Assembly (NCBI GenBank): GCA_030015575.1
Contig: CM057347.1
Location: forward strand, 408,364,248 to 408,428,247
Source of the DNA: Agapanthus africanus
Lineage: Eukaryota > Streptophyta > Magnoliopsida > Asparagales > Amaryllidaceae
Reading direction: 5' to 3'
DNA length: 64,000 nt
Shown: positions 33,970 to 45,793 of the stretch, one piece after another
Layout of the letters: every line of letters begins with the position of its first letter
Numbering within the stretch: the stretch's first letter is position 1
Program-made: the position numbers and the translations under genes
Notes under the pieces: model-generated
Told to the model about the DNA's origin: nothing
Databases searched by the model: none
What the model saw: only the letters and a program-made list of their open reading frames with translations

Positions 33970-34265
33970 ATATAATAAGGATTGGACAAAGATTCAAGAA
34001 TATCAGATGTGATGAAATTTATTACAAGCGGAAAAATCAACTGTATGACTCCAAGTCACTTAAACAGAGTATGGTAATGTAATCGTGATGTAGTCCACCA
34101 TTTCAACCACGAAACCTTGCCAAGTCATCTGAAACCGTAGCGAATGGATAGCTGAACACACGATGTGAATATGGATCAAGAATTGACAAGTTTACAACCT
34201 AGACCAAGGAATGTCTTAGATTGCCAAGCTATACACGGAAAACTGCAATCCCAATCGAAGCAAAA

Positions 34266-34281
34266 CCTGGCTCTGATACCA
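34266..34281 (-). other. Primer binding site of element B
   Basis: The minus strand reads TGGTATCAGAGCCAGG, initiator tRNA-Met, nine bases after the LTR end, the same spacing as in A. Confidence 0.88.
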
Positions 34282-34290
34282 ACTAAACCA

Positions 34291-37200
34291 TGTCACGCCC
34301 CGCTTCCCAAAATACGGAATACGAGGGGTTGACAAGGCCAGCCATGCTCCTACGGTCAAGGAAATGTCCTGCCGTAGTCACACTTCGGCTTCTAGTTTTA
34401 ACTGGTAATCAGTAAATAATACGCAGGTAATGAGAAATGCAGTAACTGAAACAAAACAATGTAAAGAACTGACCTGATGGGAAACAAATGGGTATAACCC
34501 TGGATGGTAAATCAAGATGTCCGTGATGTACGTCTAATCCCGGTCCAGGCTAAATCTTCTCCTCACACTGAGCATGCATACTCAGGTCGTCAGAGCGACA
34601 CAATAGAAATATTATATATAAAATCATATGACAATTCTAACAGTGATAATAGATACATATATAACAGTAGATCAATGGCAGTATGGGTATGAACATGCAG
34701 TAATCAATGCAGCGGAACAATAAAAACAGTAGAAGGATATGCCACGTATGTCAACACAGTAAGTAAGGTATATCAATGCCAGTATCCCTATCAGTCTCTA
34801 AGTCTCACTGTACAGGTCACTAAGCCTATCGTCGGTCCAAGTGTGAGAGTCAACCACTCGCGAGTGTCCTCCACCCAAGGGTAGAACCCAAGGGCAAGGG
34901 ACCACGAGCCCAACATGTATATCACGGTAATAATCATGTACCCTGTAAATCTCCATATATCTCCCTAAATATATAAGCCGGCATGGGACTCCCGATATTT
35001 TGTTGAACTCACACTCAAACTACCCCACACCCCGTGGTCTACATCAAACGCTAACCATAACCCTAAATACCAATCGGTCGGTGACAAGTCTGCGCGAGAA
35101 CTGGAGGCAGGACCTCCATCAAGCACGTCCCGACTAATACCTAAGATAAATGGCAGTGTCTGGTGTCTTATCTGTGACACACGTGCAAGAGCTTGCATAA
35201 GTGTCCCATACCACTTATAGTCACACGTACATACGTCCCACATACGTCGACAATGCAATAGAATAATAAGGTTCACTGATTGTGTACAAGTACGTATCAC
35301 TTTCATTTATTCATTGATACACGAACACTAACGTACTTGCCACAATCATCACTAAAACCTAACACTGGGTAAATACATGTTATCAGTATGTTATCAATGC
35401 AATGACATGTGTATGATATGATGCGTAAACAGTATATAAAGCATGTTTAGGATGTCATGAATTAGTAATTTACCACTTGAATAATGTATCATAAATCATA
35501 CGGTTACAATTTAGTGAAAAGATGAATGGGGAATAAATAGTATGTTCAGTTATCTATCCAGCGAATTTGATTTCATGCCAATCGGGTTCCAGGATCATTA
35601 ATTATAGCCATTTTATTTTAAGCGTTCATGGCTGGAAATCCGGTTTCAGAATCGGAAGTCCGTTTCGCAACGCATTTTAATCTCAGTTGGGATCAGATTT
35701 TAGCGATACTACAGTTGAAGGAAATCTAGGGTTTTCACTAAGGTTTTCAACGCAATAGACGGATCTTCAATCGCATCTGTACGTCAGGAGTTATACACTG
35801 TTTAACATTAATATGTCATCTCAGAATCTGTTCTGGACTGTTATACGTCCACATCTATTAAATTGCAGATTAAATAACAAACGATAACGAAACAAGATGA
35901 AACCACTTGTGTTGTCTAGATAACACACTCTCCTATAATAAAAAGTGGAGTTCCGCAACCTACGATTTAAGGAAACAGTGTGGTACCCATTACGGGATAG
36001 CACACAGTAAACACAGCCACTCTGGACTGCAGTCTAGAGTCGCACTCCGATCCAAATATCGTCACAGTTTAAGTACAGGAATATCTGGAAACTAGTATAG
36101 GGTTAAAGTTCGTCGAGTTGGCTTCGATTTGAGCCCTCGAACGCATCATTCCAGTATGCATATAATTTATGGCGATTTTAACGGTTTTCAGGTACAATAA
36201 AATTCCAGTTTTTCTACTAAACTTGGGGGTAGTCATTTTAGTCGTTATCGGTCATATTATCCAACGAAATTCACGCACTAGGTTCACAGACATATGGGCC
36301 AAAAAATACCATTTAGTTCTGTCAAATTAAATGATGATTTCCCATGAGAACATATATCGAACAGTTACGTCGTAATATTTAACATAAAGTAAAACATAGG
36401 ATATATACGATTTTAATTTGTTATTAACAAAAGGTAGAATGTAGCAAGTAGGGAACTTGCCTGGACACGTCTCGGGGATGTATGGTGACGGTAACGTCAC
36501 GAACGCGACACACGCGCGGCACGGCGCAGCATAGTTCGGCCTTTTGGAATCAGATAATCGTATCCACTCCAGTTACTCTCCGTGCGACCGTTTTCATCAC
36601 CGCCTGAGTTGTTTCTGGTGTTGATCTGCGAGAGGGAGAGAGAGAAATTTTTGAGAACAGAGGGAGATTTAGAGAAATAGAGAGGGTTAGAGAGAGAGAG
36701 AGTAAGAGGGACACAGAGAGAGAGAGTTGTAGAGTGAGAGAGAGACAGCGATTAGAGAGAGAGAGAGAGAGACAGAGATTAGAGAGAGAGACAGGGATTA
36801 GAGAGAGGAGTTGCAGAGGGTGATGTTACCGTGAGAGAGAGAGAGTGAGACGTTTCCGAGGAAGAGGGGGTGAGGGAGACGTCGACGGTGGGGAGAGCTC
36901 CGGCGAAGGGCGATGGGGCTCGGGTTTGCAGGGAATGGATGAGTGGGGGTTTGAGATGGAGGCGAGGGTGTTGGTGATAGGAGGTAGGATTGTCGAGGAC
37001 GAGGGTGCTGCGAAGAGGTGAGGTGAGGTGAGGAGGAAGTGGGTGAGGCGGTGGTGGTGATCGGGGATGATCGACGACGGATAGGGGCGATGGTGTTCGA
37101 ATGTTGAGAGGGAGAATGGGAGTGAGGGGGACTCGGTGGCGAGGAGGGTGGTGAAGAGGAGAGAAAGAGGAGAGGGAGGCGAGACGAAGTGATTGTTGTG

Positions 37201-38112
37201 GTCGTCCTCGTCGGCGGTGACGTCGTCGTCGAGGAGTGGAATGCAGGGACTTGAGCGGTTGAAAGTTTTGAGAGGGAGAGAGAAGTGAGAGACGAGGGGA
37301 GGACGTTGAGTGAATCGCGAGGGGTTGCGTGTCGTGGGGTAACGTCTCACGAGCGTGGGCGTGGGGAGCGGCGACGAGGGCGCAACGGGAGGATTTCGCG
37401 TGGGAAATCCGGAGAGTAGCCGTTGGGGGAGACGCACTGTAGGTGCGGGTCGGGTCGAAGCGGCGCGGGTTGAGGGCTGAAGCGGGAGCGGGCCGGGCCG
37501 ACATGAGCTGGGCCGGAGAATTAGAGGGAAAAATAAAGAAAATGATGGGGAAAAAATATAGAGTGGGCTGTTGGGCTGGGCTGCTGGAAAAAAAAAGTTA
37601 ATAGAGAGAAGAGAAGGGCCGGGCCTGTGTAAAAGGGAAAGAATTTAAAAGAATTATTAGGGAAAGGGGGTTGGGCTTGAACGAAAAGGAAAAAAAAAAC
37701 AAATTTATTTAAGGAATGGGCTTGGGATTTTAGGGTTGTGAAAATTTAAAAGAAATGAATAAAGGAGAGGCCGGCCACTGGCTTAGGGATTGGGCTAGAG
37801 AAATAGTACCAAATAATAAATAAGAAAAGGAAAGGGCCGGGTTAGGGTTAGTGAAGAAAATGGGAGGGGGGGTGAAAGAATTAAAGTAAGTGGCTAGAAA
37901 ATGTTTTAGATAAATTAATTTGGTAAGGATCTCTTGGGCTGAGAATGGAATTTAGGGGATTGAAAAAGAAAGAATAAGTTTATTTAAAAGAGAATGGCTG
38001 ATGAGGTGAGTTTGGGTTTAGTAGAATTTTTGAAAATAACTAAATACTTATAAATAAATTTTATAGGTATGAAGAAGTACAATTATAGGTATAAAAGGGG
38101 CCGGGTATTACA
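34291..38112 (-). repeat. 5' LTR of element B
   Basis: 3822 bp, homologous throughout to 27608-31414, with a longer GA tract and small indels. Confidence 0.9.
36628..36800. repeat. GA-rich tract in the second LTR B copy
   Basis: Same tract as at 29940, with different run lengths, as expected for slippage. Confidence 0.85.
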
Positions 38113-38117
38113 CAATA

Positions 38118-38504
38118 TTAATGTGATTAATGTTAAGAAAAAGAAACCTAAAGATATTGTAAAATCAAACTTTTTAAAAAGGGTAATTCTAGTTTTTTCT
38201 TTGCATAGTGGTATTCCTTGATGAATATCCAGCACCTCATTCGATGAGGAAAGGGCCGAGATCCCTTCGCCGGGAATGACCCTTTTAGCAAAACTAGCAA
38301 ATGTTACAAAGCACTCAATTTTTTTTTGTAGTTGATCTAATTTTTGCTTTGCATCATGGTATTCCTTAATGAATATCCAGCACCTCATTCGATGAGGAAA
38401 GAGACGAGATCCCTTCACCTAGAGTGACCTTTTTAGCAAAATTAGAAATATGCTACAAAACCATTCGATTTTTAAAACTGGAGCTTAAACCACTCCTTTT
38501 ACTC
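38118..38504. repeat. 148-bp direct duplication with a palindrome
   Basis: Two copies offset by 148 bp (TTGCAT at 38201 and 38349) share a GGTATTCCTTGATGAATATC-like block, CCTCATTCGATGAGG and a GAGATCCCTTC stretch. CCTCAT-TCG-ATGAGG is a perfect 6-bp hairpin. This lies just outside the left arm of the large inverted repeat. Confidence 0.75.
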
Positions 38505-41260
38505 TGTTCTCCGCCGAAAGACGCGACCGGGATGTTAGGACGTCTGGCCTGAATTTTGGGGGCAGATGCTATTTGGTTTTATCCGTCCACCTCTCCGAAA
38601 ATGCCATGTTGATTTATGGCACCGTGTATCGGAGGTTTAGACAGATACGGCCGTTGTAGCAGACTTTGTCAGATTCCCCCTCGTGTACGAGGGGTTTTTG
38701 ATTGTGGGGATGCTCTTCCCTGCAGGCGCAAGCCCCTGCAATTAATTACGCTACCGCATAGCGGTAACCACTTTCTCCTTCTCCAGATGGTCACTTCGTG
38801 TCGTGTTTTTTTTTATTTTTGGTTGCCTGTGGATTGTATACGGAGACTAATGTATGTTGTCGTCCGTAGGGCGTGGATTAGTCCAAATCCATATTTTCTT
38901 AGATTTGGGTTTGGGCTGGTTTAAGGATTGTTAATCTTGTTTTAGATTAAGATCAACTTAAACGTTTGTTGAGGATACGTTAGTCTAATCTCAAACTAAG
39001 ATCTACTCAACATGATTTGAGGATCATTTAGATCCAACGAAAGAGCATTTGAACTTTATCGTTTTAGTTTGGGGACATTGCGGTCCATTGTTAGTTTTAG
39101 GACATTGCGGTCCATCGGGTTTAGAGACATCATAGTCTGGTTTAAAGACGTCATAGTCTGTGAGATTTAAAGACATCATAGTCTGTATGGTTTTGGTTTA
39201 ACCATTTGGGAATGCGCCAAAAGTTATTGGTTATTGGGACCCTCCATCTCTCTGATGACGTTAAAGAATTACAATGACATGTATCAGAGGTATGAAGAGA
39301 TGTACACTTGAACCAATGTTGATTGGGAGATCTGTAGTCAGGTTTGGGACTAAGACCGATTAAAAAAAATATTATGAGCACATGGGCTTGGTTGATCTGA
39401 ATTAAGGACTTGAGGCCAACTTAGGCTCAGTCCACTCAGTTTTGAATAAAATGTTGAACATTTGTTTGGGCTCGGTCCCTTTTTCGTTCAATAATGATGA
39501 GCATTCATTTGGGTTCTGACACCCCTCTTCCTTTTTGTTTTACTTGTATTCTTTTATATGAAGTGTTAAACGCTTAGCTCCCTGCGGTGCTCACGTGTGG
39601 ACACGTGAGGCGCCTTCAAGATATGAGCGCTGCTTTTGGATATATTTCTCTCCATACGAGTGCTGAGCAATGGTTTCATTAAATGGTCACGTGCGGACAC
39701 GTGAGGTATTATCCAAATGTAAGCACTGCATTTAGGCTCATTCCCTTTTCTGTATAAGTGCTAAGCACTTTACGTGGGATCACTTGAGGCGTCACAAAAG
39801 TGTAACTGATTTTGGGGTTTATACCCTTTCTCTTTTGGAAGTGATAAGAACTTTTAGTGGGGTCACGTGGGATCACATGACCTGATCTTAGTTGTTCTCT
39901 TTCATTCATCAAAGATACTCACGTGGGAGCACGTGATCGGACATTATCATGTTGGGTGCTAATCTTTTTACGTGCATGGAGATCTTGAGTTTTGAGACTT
40001 TCAAGCCCACTGTTTTGTAAGAATTAAATTCTCAGGACTTAATTTTCTCTCTCTTAGGTTTGGGATCTGTATGGCAGAATCTCCTCGATGAGAATTAAAT
40101 TTTTAACTTGTGAGGAGATCTGTTTCTGCAGATCTTTCACCATAAGAAAGAACTAAGTTCTATATGAAGGGTTAAACCCTTGTCTTATCAGAGGAATTAA
40201 ATTCCTATATACTTTTTGAGAGAATTAAATTCTCTGAAGTTAGATCTTCCCCTAGGTTTTGGATCTGCATGGCAGGATCTCCCCGATGAGAATTAAATTC
40301 TCAACTTGTGGGGAGATCTTCTCCAAATCTCAACCAAAGAAAGAACTAAGTTCTTTTTATAAGAGTTAAACTCTTATGGAAGTGAAAAGGAGATGAGATA
40401 TTCTCTGTGTTTTGTTCCTTCTCTTACTTAAAATTTCTTTTTCTTTTTTAAGTGGCCTTCTTCTCTCTAGAGAATTAAATTCTCTAAGCTTACGAAGGGG
40501 TTTCTCTCTTTTTTCTCTTCCTCCTCCTCTCTGTATTTCTTTGCTCTTATTTATAAGAAAAAGAAGGGAATCAATTTGTTTAGAAAATCTCTCATTAAGA
40601 GATTTTGATTGATTTTCTAATTAACCAACATGATCTTTTAGATTACTCGGTGAATTTTATTTACCGTTGGATTTTTAATCCAAGGACTTCTGTTTTACAG
40701 AAGATATTTCTTTTGTTGTTCTTAACAAGTTTAGGAAGATATTTCCTTACATAGAATTTTTCCGTAGATTGGTGATTTTTAATCACCATTGGATCTTTAA
40801 TCCAACGGCGCTCTGTTTTACAGAGCGTAATCTTTCTTGTTTAGAAAGATCTAAGGAAATATTTTCCAAATAAGGCTTTTGGTCCCTTTTAATTAGAATT
40901 TACTTCTATCGGTTCAGAAGGCATAGGCGTCTATCACGTGTAGCACGTGACCCCACCAAATTAAGCCCACAAAAGGTGTCACGTGCTATCACGTGAGTGT
41001 TTTTTTTGTCCAATTGTTTGCTTTATTCAGGCGCCTATATACTTTGTCTATAGCGGTTATGTGTCTGCACGTGAGGCCCAATTTTGGCTTAGTTTTATCA
41101 AGCGCAGTGGCTACCATGTGTGGGCACATGATGCTTCACTTGGGGACTTTTTCCCGTTGCTTTATTTATTTCTTTATTTTCCGTAAGGGAACAAATGCCC
41201 TCACAATGTTGTTCTCACATGGTTTGCACGTGGGTGCAACGCTGTCACCTTTATAGCTGT
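38505..41260. repeat. Left arm of the giant inverted repeat
   Basis: About 2.75 kb. It is made largely of short palindromes: CCCTCGTGTACGAGGG, TACCGCATAGCGGTA, GGATCATTTAGATCC, AGAATTAAATTCT, GGGTTAAACCC, GGATTTTTAATCC and pairs of CACGTG. There is no coding potential. Confidence 0.8.
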
Positions 41261-41306
41261 TGGATTGCCTAGGGAAACGGGGAGATGAACCGCCCCTGTC
41301 ATGTCT

Positions 41307-41313
41307 TATAAAT
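41307..41313 (+). promoter_or_regulatory. Possible TATA box for the unknown gene
   Basis: TATAAAT just inside the left arm, followed by a C/T-rich leader (TTCCTTCATCTTCTTCC) and, about 650 bases on, the ATG at 41959. The layout fits a plant promoter but rests on sequence shape only. Confidence 0.35.
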
Positions 41314-41958
41314 GAAAGGGTTTAGTTTCTTTCGCAGCCACTGTTTCCTTCATCTTCTTCCTTCTTCGTTTTCTTTGAGAATTTAATTCTCTTCCTCAGA
41401 GCTTAGTTCTCTGCCTTTGTAATTCCAGAGTTAAACTTTGTCAAAAGAAACTCTTTTTAGGTAAAGCTTTTGTACATCAGAAAACTTTCCTTTTTGAACA
41501 AAAAATTGCTGGATTTTAAATCCATCATGAGAGCTTTGCTCTCTTCTGAAACCCATCTCTTAGAGATCCAAAGGTGTGATCTTTGAGCAATAAACTTCCA
41601 TATCTCGAACATTCACTTCTATTTTTGAGGATTCATGGGATTTTATTTCTCATATATGTTTTTTGTGAGTTTCTGGAATTTAATTCCATTATATAAAAGG
41701 AATTTAATTCCTAAAGCGAAGAGCTTAGCTCTGAAAGATCAGGAGGACTCTTTAGGAGTTTTATTCCCTGGCGTTCTTAAAAATCTTTTCATAGGGTTTT
41801 ACCCTTATTCGCACAAATTTGAATTTGTTGGTAACTTAACAGAACTTGTTTTCTCCATGAGGATCTCTAGAGTTGTTTAAATTCCCATGTCTGTTTCAAT
41901 AAGCATTTTCTTGATCAGCTTGACCACTAAACTCTCACTAATTTTCCTTCCATACACT

Positions 41959-42465
41959 ATGGCCGCTCATCTGTACGATCTTGACGAAATTATTTCTTAT
42001 GGAGACATTCGCGCACTAGGCCGTTGTCAAAACCAGGAGTTCACAAATACTCAATGTGCTGAGATTGTGAGTCATTTTAATAAATACAACGGTCGACTAC
42101 TTCCTCGTTACTCCGCTCTTTTGAATCTTGTCGTGAGAGCAATTTGGAACGCATTTCCTGGTTTTTACGAAGCCATGCCGCTTAGGGCTCTGGACGATGC
42201 TGAAGATAAGGTGCACTCAGTATATCTGATGTGCCTGATCTCGAAGAAACAGCGAGATAATCTTGTTGATGTCTTGCATCAAATTTTCCAACAGACGACG
42301 ATAATCGCTGCTTATCAGAGAGCGGAGGACATTAGCGAGGATCTTGACGCTTGCATTCGTGAGAGAATGCACAGGAGAATGGTCAGAGAGCCCAGAAGCA
42401 TTTTAGACGGTCTTACTTCCGAATTTCTTAATCCGTGTCCTGGATTTAATGTTTTACCGTTGTAA
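41959..42465 (+). CDS. Unknown protein of the giant inverted-repeat element
   Basis: A 168-residue frame from MAAHLYDLDEIISYGDI to GFNVLPL. An in-frame ATG 24 codons upstream (41887) would add a hydrophobic, leader-like stretch; I prefer 41959 because those extra codons are not seen in the paralogue. The protein is mostly helical in character and mildly charged, with a CLISKKQRDNLVDVLHQIFQ helix and a basic patch RERMHRRMVREP. I do not recognise the family. A diverged copy follows at 42955-43496, and two blocks of 23 and about 60 residues align without gaps. Duplication and retained frame suggest it was a real gene, perhaps the element's own. Confidence 0.6.
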   Translation: MAAHLYDLDEIISYGDIRALGRCQNQEFTNTQCAEIVSHFNKYNGRLLPRYSALLNLVVRAIWNAFPGFYEAMPLRALDDAEDKVHSVYLMCLISKKQRDNLVDVLHQIFQQTTIIAAYQRAEDISEDLDACIRERMHRRMVREPRSILDGLTSEFLNPCPGFNVLPL

Positions 42466-42954
42466 ACATTTTCTTTTATTTTTGTATGAAATCTCGGAGT
42501 ATGAATGACAAAACTTTCCTTTTCCTCTTTTTTTTACGTTTACATGTGTTCTGTATGAAGTTTTGTCATACCGTTGTTGGTGTTCACGTGTTTTGCACAT
42601 GAGGCACTGCTGGGGATTTCAATCCTACATTAGCGCCTGCTCACATGTTATGCATGTGCGGTGCTGTTTTAATTTTCAAAATGGATCAACGCGGATGCTC
42701 ACGTGCCATGCTCGTGAGACTCTGCTGATGAGGTCGTTTCATCTCCTTATTCTGATTCCAGTGAGTCACCTCTTTTATTTCCCATGCTCTCCCTTTTACT
42801 AGGCCTTGGGAATAGTTCCACCATGCGCAATATTTTCTGTGCACAACATTGAATGCTTCTCTTTATAACCTGAACCCGTGCCTTTTCTTCCTCTCTTCAA
42901 AGAGAAACCCATTTAAGCCTTAGGGTGATCATTTTAAGAAACATACCAAAGGTT
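42466..42954. other. Spacer between the unknown gene and its paralogue
   Basis: Contains several CACGTG/CACATG pairs (42575-42720) like those in the arms. No gene. Confidence 0.5.
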
Positions 42955-43496
42955 ATGGCTTGCAACCTCCCTCACGCTCGTCAGCAACCATGGGAAGTGC
43001 TCGTCGAGGAGATGATTCCTCGCTTTGCTGCGCGGCTAGTGGATCCCCATCTCACCGACGCTGAATGTGACACAATGATGTACGAACTCCAAACTCGTAG
43101 GGGTTCTCCTCTTCCTATGGGTTCCGTTTAGCTCCGGATGATCCTTTTATCCGTGCTTGCCGACATCCCTCCTCATTCGACAGAGATGACCCCGGCGATT
43201 CTTGATGTGACGGAGGACAAAATCGAGTGTTTTCACGAGGCATGCTTAATTACCCAGTCTCTGAAGGATCACTCGATTCATTTACTGAGTCAATAAGAGC
43301 TTAGCGGGCCATCATGTTCGCTTTTACTGATGAGCACGGTGCTAACCGGTGGGGAGCGACTCTTTGGGAAAACCGTCACTTCGACGTGTTGGAGAAGGCA
43401 GAGAGGGAATTAGAGAACTTTGTATTTTGTTTTGTTAACCCTTGTATCTCCGATTTCATATTTGGTGACATTTTCCCTGTAGAGCAGTATATTTAA
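42955..43496 (+). pseudogene. Decayed tandem paralogue of the unknown protein
   Basis: From MACNLPHARQQPWEVLV. The block HLTDAECDTMMYELQ...PLP aligns without gaps to EFTNTQCAEIVSHFN...LLP of the first gene, and LDVTEDKIECFHEACLI aligns to LDDAEDKVHSVYLMCLI at the same distance. A TAG at 43129-43131 and a TAA near 43294 interrupt it, and the last part (ENFVFCFVNPCISDF, like TSEFLNPCPGF) is in another frame. It is an old duplicate that has lost function. Confidence 0.65.
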
Positions 43497-43819
43497 ATTA
43501 ATGTATTTCTCCTATAATTGACTGTTGAATGTTCTTCTGTTGAATTTTTCTGTCGTCATATATTCGTACGTGCATCCCTCTTGTGTACATGAGCTTTATA
43601 CTTTTCTCCTAGGAATCTTCTTTAAGTGCGAGTGCTATTGTCGTGTTGCCCGCAAATCAGCACGTTTTGGATGCCATTTCTATTTAATCAAGCATATAGT
43701 TGCAAATTCATGCTTAATGTGGTGTATACCAAGGACTCTCCTCATTGCCTTACATAGCACATGATTTGTGCGTGTTTTGGGTTGAGTATTATTGCCGAGT
43801 GGAAGTCTGTCTGTACGGC
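43497..43819. other. Spacer, no supported gene
   Basis: Short frames without motif or similarity to the neighbouring gene pair. Confidence 0.4.
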
Positions 43820-44161
43820 CTTAAATGCATCCGCCTTTCCTCCGACATCGTGAAATCAAGTTTTGCGAAGATGGATCGAATGGTGCGCAGCCAATCGCTA
43901 AGACCACTTGTGCATATGAACTTTGGCGGGTAGTTCAAGAAGCTATCACGGAGGTGGTAGCTCTTGATAAAACTGTTATTTTTCCTGTGAGATGGTTGAA
44001 GCTCATAAGGCAACTGAAAGGGAGCTCGAGAGCCGGTTCGTCTCGTATCAAACCCAACAGTTTCAAGCGGAGACCCGTCTTGTGGCAATAACTAAGCTTG
44101 AAGCCGAGGCCCAGCGGAAGAGCGATGAATTGAGGAGCTTATTGTGTTACCTGCCGGTTTA
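43820..44161 (+). pseudogene. Possible coiled-coil ORF fragment
   Basis: One frame gives CAYELWRVVQEAITEVVALDK, then a shifted frame gives EMVEAHKATERELESRF and QAETRLVAITKLEAEAQRK before a TAA at 44159-44161. The second part has the heptad spacing of a coiled coil. Either a frameshift or a small intron joins them. It is not evidently related to the gene at 41959. I do not recognise it. Confidence 0.4.
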
Positions 44162-44339
44162 AAGACTTTTTTCTTCATTGTATTTTCTTTATTATCATTT
44201 TTTTATCCACTTATGAATAAAAACATTTTGTATTCATTTTAATTCTCCTATGAGATGTATCTTTATTTATTTTGAATTCATGAATAGAAGACATATATTT
44301 TTTTATCTCATACCTGCATGTAGCTTTGATGGATGTGGT

Positions 44340-44576
44340 CCATATGTAGTTTATTTTGGTTTTATTGCAGGGCAGCGATGGCTTCAGAAACAGGTTCAAA
44401 TCTGTCACCTAAGACTTTTCAACTTTATGTGCCATGGGGGTCCCATAAAGGCTTTTCTCCCTACGAGTCGAGAGGATCTCGTAGGTGCAATTTCTACTTA
44501 GGGGTCGTGAGGACTCCTAAGTGCCTTTTCTTGTGAGAGTTGTAAAGATCTCACAAGAGAACTTTCTTTTTATAGG
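44340..44576. repeat. Hairpin module (first copy)
   Basis: A GGGCAG...ACAGGTTCA block leads into four consecutive palindromes: TTATGTG/CCCATAA, CTACGAG/CTCGTAG, CTTAGGGGTC/GACTCCTAAG and CTTGTGAG/CTCACAAG. Each encloses a short purine-rich loop such as GTGAG or GAGAG. The same module recurs near 59495 and at 63195-63690. Confidence 0.75.
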
Positions 44577-45793
44577 TTCGTGTGTTGACTTATTTCTGAG
44601 TCGAAGTATTGCTTTATGACAGGGAGATCATGGATTGATGTATTTCCGAGACGGAGCATTGCTCCGGCGGGGGAGGGGGTGTTAGGGGTCGACATGTTTC
44701 CGAGTCGAAGCATTGCTTTATGACTGGGAAGGTCAGGGTTTGATATGTATCCGAGTCGAAGCGTTGCTTTACGACAGGGAAGGTCAGGGTTTGACAAGTA
44801 TCTGAGTCGAAGCATTGCCTTACGACAGGGAGGTTAGGGGTTGACATGTATCCGAATCGAAGCATTGCTTTACGACAGGGAGGTCAGGATTTGACATGTA
44901 TCCGATTCGAAGCATTGCTTTATGATAGGGAGGTCAGGGGTTGACATGTATCCGAGTCGAAGTGTTGCTTTACGACGGGGAGGTCAGGGTTTGACATGTA
45001 TCCGAGTCGAAGCATTGCTTTACAGCAGGGAGGTCAGGGTTTGTCATGTATCCGAGTCGAAGCATTTGACATGTATCCGAGTCGAAGCGTTGCTTTACGA
45101 CTGGGAGGTCAGGGTTTGACATGTATCTGAGTCGAAGCGTTGCTTTACGACGGGGAGGTCAGGATTTGACATGTATCCGAGTCGAAGCGTTGCTTTACAA
45201 CAGGGAGATCAGGGGTTGACATGTATCCGAGTCGAAGCATTGCTTTACGACGGGGAGGTCAGGGTTTGACATGTATCCGAGTCGAAGCATTGCTTTACGG
45301 CAGGGAGGTCAGGGTTTGACATGTATCCGAGTCGAAGCATTGCTTTACGACAGGGAGGTCAGGGGTTGACATGTATCCGAGTTGAAGCATTGCTTTATGA
45401 CATGGAGGTCAGCATTTGACATGTATCCGAGTCGAAGTATTGCTTTACGATGGGGAGGTCAGGGTTTGACATGTATCCGAGTCAAAGCATTGCTTTACGG
45501 CAGGGAGGTCAGGGTTTGACATGTATCCGAGTCGAAGCATTGCTTTACGACAGGGAGGTCAGGGGTTGACATGTATCCGAATCGAAGCGTTGCTTTTTGA
45601 CAGGGAGGTCAAAGTTTGACATGTATCCGAGTCGAAGCATTGCTTTACGACGGGGAGGTCAGGGGTTGACATGTATCCGAGTCGAAGCATTGCTTTACGA
45701 TAGGAAGGTCAGGGTTTGACATGTATTCGAGTCGAAGCATTGCTTTACGACGAGGAGTTCAGGGTTTGACATGTGTCCGAGTTGAAGCATTAC
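44577..45793. repeat. 50-bp minisatellite, main block
   Basis: About 24 copies of a 50-bp unit containing TTGACATGTATCCGAGTCG and GCTTTACGACAGGGAGGTCA. Within each unit, GTCGAAGCA and TGCTTTACGAC can pair as a stem of about nine base pairs with a bulge. The first units are most diverged. Frames over the array are periodicity artefacts, since 50 is not a multiple of three. Element C splits the array at 45793. Confidence 0.92.

Larger units (their letters stand above)
27603..38117 (-). mobile_element. Element B: non-autonomous large-LTR retrotransposon with zinc knuckles but no pol
   Basis: LTRs of about 3.8 kb (27608-31414 and 34291-38112) bound a 2.9-kb interior; the 5-bp target duplication CAATA is at 27603-27607 and 38113-38117. 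PBS and polypurine tract are present. The interior holds only a short gag-like ORF with two zinc knuckles and an acidic ORF; protease, RT, RNase H and integrase are absent. LTR tips and the PBS spacer resemble element A. LTR copies differ by scattered changes and small indels, more than those of A. It resembles the LARD or TR-GAG class and must rely on proteins from another element. Confidence 0.9.

Noticed and set aside
44570..45119. Frames through the 50-bp array, and the array as a possible CRISPR-like structure.
   Set aside because: Units are contiguous with no unique spacers, the setting is a plant nuclear genome, and 50 bp is not a multiple of three. It is a minisatellite.
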